Below are positions 57,676 to 64,000 of a DNA stretch of 64,000 nucleotides, in pieces. The stretch is from Woeseia sp. (lineage in GTDB: Bacteria > Pseudomonadota > Gammaproteobacteria > Steroidobacterales > Woeseiaceae). The translations under genes were made by a program, and so were the position numbers. The notes under the pieces were generated by a model that made no database searches, had not been told where the DNA came from, and was given only the letters and a program-made list of their open reading frames with translations. The DNA lies in contig JAJFKW010000001.1 in NCBI GenBank assembly GCA_021773015.1, positions 248,001-312,000 of the forward strand, read 5' to 3'. Each line of letters opens with the position of its first letter. Positions within the stretch are counted from its first letter, which is position 1.

Positions 57676-59037
57676 CTACTGCAACAGATTACCCAGTACG
57701 GCCGGGTCTCCATCGATGGGCTCGACTAACGGTATTTGTAGAATTTCCATCATGAGCGGATAAATATCGATCGAGTTGATCGGTGAAATCCGCGAATTTG
57801 TCGCAATCCGTGGGCCTTTTGCCAAGAATATGCCATGCATCTTCTCGAATTCTGGCGCCCAGCCGTGTAGGCCTACCGGAATCCGCGTAATGTCAGCGGA
57901 CTGTGCGACGACGCGAAAATTATTGTTCGCTTGCACGATTACGTCCGGAAATCGGGAATCACTCGAGACAGCCCAGCTCTGTGGCGCCTCGGCGGGCAGC
58001 CAAGCTCGGCCATTTGCCCAGACCGCGTTGATATCATCACGAATTTGCGTGGCTCTAACATCATCACTTTGATCAAAGAAAAGGAACAAATAATTGCCTC
58101 CACCAACTTCGGAAATGCCGTCCAAACTAATGACGTCACTTAGAACAAACACGTCAGAACCGCCTGGGTATGAATCCATACCGTGGTCGGAGACCAGGAT
58201 CGTGTAGATGTCCTGTGCAAATGGCAGGGACTCAATGCCGTCCAGCAATTGTCCGAGATACTGATCAACCTGAGTGATTGCCGCCCCGGTCTGCGCAGCC
58301 TCTGGTCCAAATTGGTGGCCTGCGGCATCAACATCCTCGAAGTACAGCGTAATGAGGTGTGGTCGAGATTCGCTGGGAAGATTCAGCCAATCCAATACCT
58401 GCATCACTCGGTTCTGCCCAGGAATGCTGGAATCGAATGTGCGCCAAAACGTTGGCCGCACGCCATTGATTTCGGCCTCCGTGCCAACGAAGAAAAATGC
58501 CGCCGTCACGAGGCCGTTTTTTTCTGCGGCTACCCAAATGGGTTCGCCGCCATACCAACTTCCGTCACCAACCGTTTGTGGGTCACTCAGTCGATACCAT
58601 CGTTGACGATCCCTAGATGGAAACGAATTCGCAACGATGCCGTGGTTGGCAGGATACAAGCCCGTGGCGATCGAGTAGTGATTGGGGAATGTTACGGTCG
58701 GAAATACCGGTACCAACCCATCCGCCCGAACGCCCTCTGTCGCCAATCTATCCATGGCGGGCGTCGCAAAATTGTCTTGATAATCCGCCCTAAAGCCGTC
58801 GAATGACACCAGGATGACATACGGGAACGCCAGCTTGTCTGGATCGTTAACGCCACCGGTCCCCGGCGGCACTGGCGGCGGGGGTAGGATGACCGGTGGT
58901 GACGAGCCCGTATTGCCCGATCCGCCGCCACAGCTCACCATCAGCAGCGCCAATAAAACTACCGAGACTAGTGTGGGCCTAGATCGGCGAGCGTGGCCAG
59001 ATCGTCTCGGGAGGGCCGAGAATAACGCATAGATCAT
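57676..59037 (-). CDS. Secreted ENPP-type nucleotide pyrophosphatase/phosphodiesterase
   Basis: 453 residues. Lipoprotein signal (VSVVLLALLMVSC), GGGSGNTG and a Pro-rich linker, then an alkaline-phosphatase-fold domain of the type I phosphodiesterase family. Metal ligand Asp in YVILVSFDGFRADY and nucleophile Thr in VFPTVTFPNHYSIATGLYPANHGIVAN; further ligands in LYFEDVDAAGHQFGP and ILVSDHGMDSYPGG. Two zinc ions are expected. It cleaves nucleotide phosphodiester or pyrophosphate bonds outside the cell, giving phosphate or nucleotides. Single gene with 230 bp of non-coding DNA after it. Confidence 0.92.
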   Translation of the reverse strand: MIYALFSALPRRSGHARRSRPTLVSVVLLALLMVSCGGGSGNTGSSPPVILPPPPVPPGTGGVNDPDKLAFPYVILVSFDGFRADYQDNFATPAMDRLATEGVRADGLVPVFPTVTFPNHYSIATGLYPANHGIVANSFPSRDRQRWYRLSDPQTVGDGSWYGGEPIWVAAEKNGLVTAAFFFVGTEAEINGVRPTFWRTFDSSIPGQNRVMQVLDWLNLPSESRPHLITLYFEDVDAAGHQFGPEAAQTGAAITQVDQYLGQLLDGIESLPFAQDIYTILVSDHGMDSYPGGSDVFVLSDVISLDGISEVGGGNYLFLFFDQSDDVRATQIRDDINAVWANGRAWLPAEAPQSWAVSSDSRFPDVIVQANNNFRVVAQSADITRIPVGLHGWAPEFEKMHGIFLAKGPRIATNSRISPINSIDIYPLMMEILQIPLVEPIDGDPAVLGNLLQ

Positions 59038-59306
59038 AGGTCATTGAACCGGATACATAGTAATAAACTACACCAATTGTACGTCGTAAACCATTGTTAT
59101 AACGACTTTTAATCGTTTGTCACTATATTTGATTGCACACTGAGCAGAGAGTTCATCCATTTTGAGCATTGTCACGATATCGCCCGTATGACGGCGAAGT
59201 TAGTTGTTCAGGTGTGCAGCGACAGCGCTAAACGTGCGCCAAATCACCGTAGAAGAACGAACATACCGTCACAATCTTGGATTGCACATAACATTGCCCG
59301 CAACTC

Positions 59307-60503
59307 ATGCCCGCAGAGCTTTACGTACAAGTTTCCCTCGCGTTAACCAGCGCTATTTTAAGCGCAATTTTTCTTATGGCGTGGCGGACACAGGGGAAAA
59401 AGGATCACGCCCTGACGTGGTCGATAGCATTTCTCTTCGGCGCGCTACATTGGGCGACCAATATCATTGCAAGCCATTCGCCTACCGACAATATTAATCA
59501 ACTCATCGCCAGCGGTTTCATGCTGACCGCAACCACACTCGCATTGCTTGGTCACTGTCAACGTACGGATGCAATGAACGGTCGTCTAGCCCTTTTGTTT
59601 TCGGCCTCGATCGTTTTTGCTGCAATCGCTTACTTTACGGTTGCTGCCGAGCATGCCGGATGGCGAGTCGGACTGGCACCACTCTATGCGGCGATGACGC
59701 TTTTTGGCTCTTCTTGGTTGGTCCTGAGCTATCGATTGCAGCCACGACCTGCCGAATGGGGCACCGGCATCGCGCTGATTGTATTCGCCACTATGCAACT
59801 TACCGCAGCAGTCTACGGCTTCCTGCAAGGGGCGGAACCCAACATGCATTATTTCGCTATCTACACTCAACTGACTCACACTGCCTTGCCGTCAGCGTTT
59901 ATAGGTACCGGCATGTTCGTGCTATTCATGCTCGCCTCCGACCTGACCGATCAGATGCAGGAAATTGCTGTTCGCGACCAGTTGACCGGTATGCTGAACC
60001 GGCGTGGATTTAGCGATGCCGCAGCCGCCGCCTACGCGAGCGCCCGCCGTTCCAATCGTCCAGTATCCGTGATCATGACGGATGTTGATCGATTCAAGAG
60101 TATCAACGATATGTACGGCCATATGACAGGCGACCTCGCGCTGCGCCATTTCGCGGCAGTGTTGGCTCATGGCAGACGCACCGAAGACGTGCTCGCTCGC
60201 ATTGGCGGTGAAGAATTCGCCTTGGTGCTGCCGGGTACGGACGTTGAAGCCTCTATAAAAATTGCCAACGAACTTTGCGAACGCCTCGCATCCTCTCCCA
60301 TGAAATCGGACCTGGAGCCTCTGACGATGACTGCAAGTTTCGGCGTGGCAACCATCTCTGTAAACGATACCTGTCTAACCGACGTCATCATTCGTGCAGA
60401 CGCCGCTTTGTATCGTTCCAAACGATCAGGCAGAAATCGAGTCGACCTCGAATCGTCCCAGCTCATGCTGAAACCGAGTGGCGAGTTGGCGCCGATCAAG
60501 TAG
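59307..60503 (+). CDS. Membrane diguanylate cyclase (GGDEF)
   Basis: 398 residues. Six or seven N-terminal membrane helices (about 1-205), then a GGDEF domain (about 220-385): DQLTGMLNRRGFSDA, VIMTDVDRFKSINDMYGHMTGD and the signature RIGGEEFALVLPG. An inhibitory RxxD I-site (RTED) lies five residues before GGEEF, so product inhibition is likely. Makes cyclic di-GMP from GTP. The signal sensed by the membrane part is unknown. Single gene. Confidence 0.93.
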   Translation: MPAELYVQVSLALTSAILSAIFLMAWRTQGKKDHALTWSIAFLFGALHWATNIIASHSPTDNINQLIASGFMLTATTLALLGHCQRTDAMNGRLALLFSASIVFAAIAYFTVAAEHAGWRVGLAPLYAAMTLFGSSWLVLSYRLQPRPAEWGTGIALIVFATMQLTAAVYGFLQGAEPNMHYFAIYTQLTHTALPSAFIGTGMFVLFMLASDLTDQMQEIAVRDQLTGMLNRRGFSDAAAAAYASARRSNRPVSVIMTDVDRFKSINDMYGHMTGDLALRHFAAVLAHGRRTEDVLARIGGEEFALVLPGTDVEASIKIANELCERLASSPMKSDLEPLTMTASFGVATISVNDTCLTDVIIRADAALYRSKRSGRNRVDLESSQLMLKPSGELAPIK

Positions 60504-60526
60504 CTAACGGGTATTTCGAATTGCGT

Positions 60527-61012
60527 TTACACCAGCGAAGCAAAAATTCCACCGGTAATTAACACATAGAGCAACGCGTCAAGAACAGACTTCGCGGCAA
60601 GCAACTACGGACCCGAAAACCAAACGTTGTCTTGAATGTAAGCTAATCCATAGTGACAAATCGCCACAGTATCGGCTATGCGAAATACCGCGAGATATTC
60701 TTTATCAATCGGCAACGTCCGACTGACGAAATGGGCTCATACAACGCCTACCAACAAATAAAACACAAACGATCAGGTCAATTCGGCACCCAGCTTCGGC
60801 ATGCCATTCGCGATGATCATAATAAATACGACCGGCCCGTCCTTATATTGCTGTGTCAGGGATGCTTGAGCGGCTTGGTCATCACGAGACACGAGCCAAT
60901 ACGGCACGACATTGTTGTCGGTTTTGCTGCCTTTTAGGATAGCGCGAATATTGTCTTCATTCTCGACAGGCGTGAAGTCACTCTTTTGCCTTGGAAAGAT
61001 CATCCAAGCCAT
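60527..61012 (-). pseudogene. Decayed integral membrane protein gene
   Basis: From ATG at 61012 the frame reads MAWMIFPRQKSDFTPVENEDNIRAIL and on to MIIANGMPKLGAELT then a stop at 60775-60773. Shifted frames continue LIVCVLFVGRRCMS, then KEYLAVFRIADTVAICHYGLAYIQDNVWFSGP, a TAG, and LLAAKSVLDALLYVLITGGIFASLV ending at 60527. Joined, these match the layout I recall for a family of small membrane proteins with an N-terminal helix-soluble part and three C-terminal helices. At least two frameshifts and one stop, so non-functional. Confidence 0.65.
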
Positions 61013-61160
61013 CGCACTAAATACCTAAATCGCAGCAGTGGATGCAACAGTCGGCCGCCAAAAAGAAGTAATCGTCTTCGTCGTCCCCCATTGTGGATGC
61101 GTCAGTCAAGCAAACCGAATTCCGACTACCGGCGTTCGGATTTGCATAGTCTTCAATTTG

Positions 61161-62336
61161 TCAATTTGCGCTGTCCCTTTCGACGTTCCCTTCAATGTAT
61201 GGAGTGGAAAATTTTCTGTCGTTGCTTATGGAATGATCGGTTAACGATTGCAAGAACGCGATGAGATCCGCAGTCTCTTCCGCGTTGAGTTCGAATCCGC
61301 GTACAAATTCTGACTTGAATGGACTGACGCGCCCATCTCCGCGGAATGGCCCAGCTTCGATCTGCCGACCTCCTCGGGCATAGTGTGCAATCACTTCTTC
61401 GAGTGTCGCAATGCTACCGTCGTGCATGTAAGGCGCTGTCAATTCTATATTTCGTAACGTCGGCGCTTTAAACCGACCCATATCACGCGCCAATCCGGTT
61501 TCATCAATTAGTCCTGCATTGCCATCCGGATAGCGGCCAGACTGGTTGATGTTGTACAACCCCGTATTGTGAAAGCCAACCTGCTCAACAATGGCATCGG
61601 CGTGTGTGCTGCTGTCGGTAAAATTGAAACCGCCGTGACAATGAAAGCACTCGATGCGCTCTGAGTTGAACAAATCCATTCCACGCAACGCGCTCCCGCT
61701 CATTACATTCAAATCGCCGCCGATATAGCGGTCGTAGTTGCTGTCAAAAGAGACAATTGTTCTGACGAATGCGGCGATTGCCCGCACAACGCTGAGAACA
61801 GAATACGGGTCGCTTTCTGACGCAAAGGCTCGCGGGAAAAGATCTCGATATAGCGGATCGCTACGAATCAAATCGACGATTTCTCGTTCCTTGCCGGCGA
61901 GTCCCATTTCGATCGGTGCTTCGCCAAACATTGGCACGGTTGCCTGAATTTCGAGCTGGCTCAACGTAGGATTAGCCCACGTCAAGCGACTAGCGTAAGC
62001 GACGTTTACCAATGACATCGCACTTCTCGGGTGCAATTCGCCGGTCGCGCCAACCGAAACCGGCAAGCCGTCTGTAAATGCGAATTTCTGTTGGTGACAG
62101 GTAGCACAAGACGTACTACCGTTAATCGAAAATCGTTGATCGTAAAATAGCCGTCGACCCAATTCGATTTTATCCTCGTTCAACAAATTGTCGACAGGAA
62201 CCACCGGCTGCGGATATCCACTAGGGAGCGTCCAAAAATTGTCGCCCTTGAGCCAGGTAAATTGGCCTACACTAGCGATGGCGACGGCAATAATGCCAAG
62301 GCCGCTCAATATCGTCGCAATTCTCATGCGATTCAT
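61161..62336 (-). CDS. mbnH: MbnH-type di-haem cytochrome c peroxidase-family enzyme
   Basis: 391 residues. N-terminal signal/anchor (IATILSGLGIIAVAIASVG), then the bacterial cytochrome c peroxidase/MauG fold with two haem sites: SCATCHQQKFAFTDG and CFHCHGGFNFTD, plus LTAPYMHDGSIATLEEVIAHYARGG. Its start codon overlaps the stop of the upstream gene by one base (TGATG), so translation is coupled. Next to an MbnP-like gene this is the MbnH partner. Characterised MbnH enzymes oxidise a Trp of MbnP to kynurenine to build a copper site. Confidence 0.9.
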   Translation of the reverse strand: MNRMRIATILSGLGIIAVAIASVGQFTWLKGDNFWTLPSGYPQPVVPVDNLLNEDKIELGRRLFYDQRFSINGSTSCATCHQQKFAFTDGLPVSVGATGELHPRSAMSLVNVAYASRLTWANPTLSQLEIQATVPMFGEAPIEMGLAGKEREIVDLIRSDPLYRDLFPRAFASESDPYSVLSVVRAIAAFVRTIVSFDSNYDRYIGGDLNVMSGSALRGMDLFNSERIECFHCHGGFNFTDSSTHADAIVEQVGFHNTGLYNINQSGRYPDGNAGLIDETGLARDMGRFKAPTLRNIELTAPYMHDGSIATLEEVIAHYARGGRQIEAGPFRGDGRVSPFKSEFVRGFELNAEETADLIAFLQSLTDHSISNDRKFSTPYIEGNVERDSAN

Positions 62337-63142
62337 CAGCGCTGCCCGCTTCTAAACACAGCGGTATCGCTGACCATATCGCCAGACTCCAAGTCCAAGC
62401 CCAGGCGAGAAAACGGAATTCGACAAGCCGCCTCTATCGGTCCTGAGGAACAACTGTCGTCCACACCCTCAGCAATTCCGACGCCGGCAAACAATTGTTT
62501 TATATCAATCACGACTTTGTGTTTACCAACCTCGAAGTTCGCAAGATCGACGATCACTCTGTTCGAAGCCTGGCATCCGGTTGGCTCCGGCAAACTACCG
62601 GTACATCGCGCGCTACCAAGGTGCAGCCAGAATTGGCTCTGTCCTTGCCGCAAACCCGCGCGAAGAAACTTATAACCTGATCGCCAATGCCAATGCATGT
62701 CGCTAAAACTAAGAGGACCTTTGGCTGTTAACGGGCTCGCATGATTGTATTCTTCCGGAACTCCAACGACGAAACGCAATCCGCGCAACTGTTCAGCATC
62801 GACGATTACACGAACAATATTATTGGCGCGCATCGTTCCGCTGACACAGTTATCGGTCGAATCCTCCAAGTCCACTAACGCTAATTCGCCGTTCTGCCAC
62901 AGGGCATCGTCAACTAATTCGGCTGGTCGTCCTGCTACCTCTACCCGGTAGACAAAAAACCTCAGATCGCTCAAAGCTGCACCGCCCTGTGTGCTTTTAC
63001 ATGCCAGCGGCAGCTCGCCATAAACTGCTGCAAACTCGATCTGGATCTCTTGTTTTGGGCGCGAGCAAGCTGCCATTAACGCAACGAGCGCGAAAACGGT
63101 GAACAGTGCCACGCCATTTCGAATACGCCTATGAAAGCTCAT
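62336..63142 (-). CDS. mbnP: MbnP-type copper-binding lipoprotein (four-Cys 'metallo-mystery pair' protein)
   Basis: 268 residues. Lipobox LMAAC after a signal peptide. Family features: IEFAAVYGELPLACKS, LRFFVYRVEVA, LVDLED.TDNC, RGLRFVVGVPEEYNHASPL, the Trp/His segment FSDMHWHWRSGYKFLR, and paired Cys in ARCTGSLPEPTGCQ and VDDSCSS...EAACR. These match TIGR04052-type proteins found with di-haem MbnH enzymes. The Trp in MHWHWRSGYKF is the likely site converted to kynurenine. Periplasmic copper binding is inferred. No methanobactin genes are present, as in many such pairs. Confidence 0.9.
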   Translation of the reverse strand: MSFHRRIRNGVALFTVFALVALMAACSRPKQEIQIEFAAVYGELPLACKSTQGGAALSDLRFFVYRVEVAGRPAELVDDALWQNGELALVDLEDSTDNCVSGTMRANNIVRVIVDAEQLRGLRFVVGVPEEYNHASPLTAKGPLSFSDMHWHWRSGYKFLRAGLRQGQSQFWLHLGSARCTGSLPEPTGCQASNRVIVDLANFEVGKHKVVIDIKQLFAGVGIAEGVDDSCSSGPIEAACRIPFSRLGLDLESGDMVSDTAVFRSGQR

Positions 63143-63269
63143 CGCAAAGCTAGCGGTCGCATTGGATTTTGCAACGCCCCATTCAAAAATTAGATTGTAC
63201 GGCAGACTCGATGTCGCTTACGACTACCGTGCCTAGACTAGGCGTGCCGACTTAGTTGCCAAAATGCAG

Positions 63270-63797
63270 TTACGTTGCAGCTTTGTAAGCGCTCGGTTGG
63301 TCGGCTTCGTCCTCGTCGTCATCAGGCGCCACGGAGTAGTCCAGCACACCCGTCGCGATCAGGTCAGTTGATGCCCGCGAGACTTCCAATTCTGTTTCGA
63401 CTTCTCGCAATTTCACCTCGGAGCGTACATTTTCCGTCGCCCGGTTCGACAACTCCTCGCGTAATTCCCGCGTTTTTAGTACCGAATCTTTTAGGTCACT
63501 GCGCAACTGTCTGCCGGCTTCCATTTGATCGTCAATAACCTTGTCGCGCTTTTCAATGGACTCCTGAGCTTCCTTCGCTTCGGCCTGTAATTTTGAGATT
63601 TCGTCTTGTGCTTTATCGACATCTGTCTTGGCAATGCGATGTTCCGCCTCAAGGGAACGAATTCTATCATCGCGAGGATCGCGCCGGCGATCGCGGATTC
63701 GATTGCTTAGAAATGTTCCGAATTTCGCAACCAGCCAGCCAAGCACGAACGCTCCGCCGATTAGCATCAGAAATTGCTCTGGAATTTCTTCGAACAT
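63270..63797 (-). CDS. Membrane-anchored coiled-coil protein
   Basis: 175 residues from ATG at 63797. One N-terminal membrane helix (FLMLIGGAFVLGWLVAKFG), then a long charged coiled coil about 45-150 (SLEAEHRIAKTDVDKAQDEISKLQAEAKEAQESIEKRD and onward) and an acidic tail (APDDDEDEADQ). Resembles YhcB (DUF1043)-like envelope proteins in layout but the sequence match is not certain. Possibly cell-envelope or division related. The 200 bp to the right edge show no gene. Confidence 0.65.
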   Translation of the reverse strand: MFEEIPEQFLMLIGGAFVLGWLVAKFGTFLSNRIRDRRRDPRDDRIRSLEAEHRIAKTDVDKAQDEISKLQAEAKEAQESIEKRDKVIDDQMEAGRQLRSDLKDSVLKTRELREELSNRATENVRSEVKLREVETELEVSRASTDLIATGVLDYSVAPDDDEDEADQPSAYKAAT

Positions 63798-64000
63798 GAA
63801 CAAACCTTGATTTTGTCCCCGTCCTATAGGTTATTCGGTTTTTAGCCTCAATAAAGGACCGAGTTCTCAGTCTTTTCGCCAGAAGGACCAAACGATCTAG
63901 CAGACACAACTTCAGCGATGAAAGGGAAATTTCTTCTTATCTTTATAAAACAATCACTTACCGTTTTTTTCCTGAAATCACACTAATTAGGTACCGGCAG

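Overview
The window looks like a chromosomal segment of a free-living, probably aquatic gammaproteobacterium. The evidence is Gram-negative envelope genes (TonB receptor, RND/TolC efflux, lipoproteins), quinol-dependent NO reductase, LysR/LacI/HxlR/ArsR regulators, a GGDEF protein and a gammaproteobacterial-type XerCD dif-like site. No rRNA, tRNA, insertion sequence or CRISPR array was recognised. Genus is not assigned.

Left edge (1-3.6 kb): tail of an unknown gene, a phage-type DUF3653 gene, a dif-like site at 1154-1181 with a 42-bp-period direct repeat beside it, and two minus-strand genes with ParS/DUF2384-like features. This suggests the replication-terminus region, possibly with a filamentous-phage remnant. 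3.1-10.6 kb: SnoaL-like protein, a complete CzcCBA-type metal efflux operon led by a His-rich small protein, and a CBS protein.

11-20 kb: two genes each interrupted by one in-frame TGA (a small secreted protein and a SAM methyltransferase), a GNAT enzyme, a DjlA-like TerB/J-domain protein, a VOC protein, a CDP-alcohol phosphatidyltransferase, NO reductase (norZ) and small membrane proteins. 20-27 kb: a LysR-controlled isochorismatase/glyoxalase/MFS operon, and an HxlR regulator divergent from a secreted FAD oxidoreductase. 27-31 kb: a degenerate AAA/FHA protein, a pyrimidine-dimer glycosylase and a MetX-like hydrolase.

31-39 kb: a minus-strand operon around a 1244-residue fusion of a molybdopterin oxidoreductase with a CysJ-type flavoreductase, with SDR, PGPGW, DUF1330-like, FG-GAP and membrane proteins. 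39.5-46.4 kb: a sugar-use locus (GH13 enzyme, MFS permease, TonB receptor, divergent LacI repressor) with two operator copies over a well-formed promoter. 46-50 kb: small enzymes and an ArsR/AHSA1 module sharing a perfect 22-bp palindromic operator. 50-51 kb: a heavily decayed OmpA-family gene.

51-64 kb: unknown membrane/lipoprotein pair, a divergent pair of beta-propeller proteins (one fused to cytochrome c and rich in His), MFS, an ENPP-type phosphodiesterase, a diguanylate cyclase with an I-site, a decayed membrane-protein gene, and a translationally coupled MbnP/MbnH copper pair. The four independently broken genes suggest ongoing gene loss. The less ordinary candidates are the molybdopterin-flavoreductase operon, the His-rich propeller-cytochrome protein with its partner, the MbnPH pair and the dif/phage neighbourhood.
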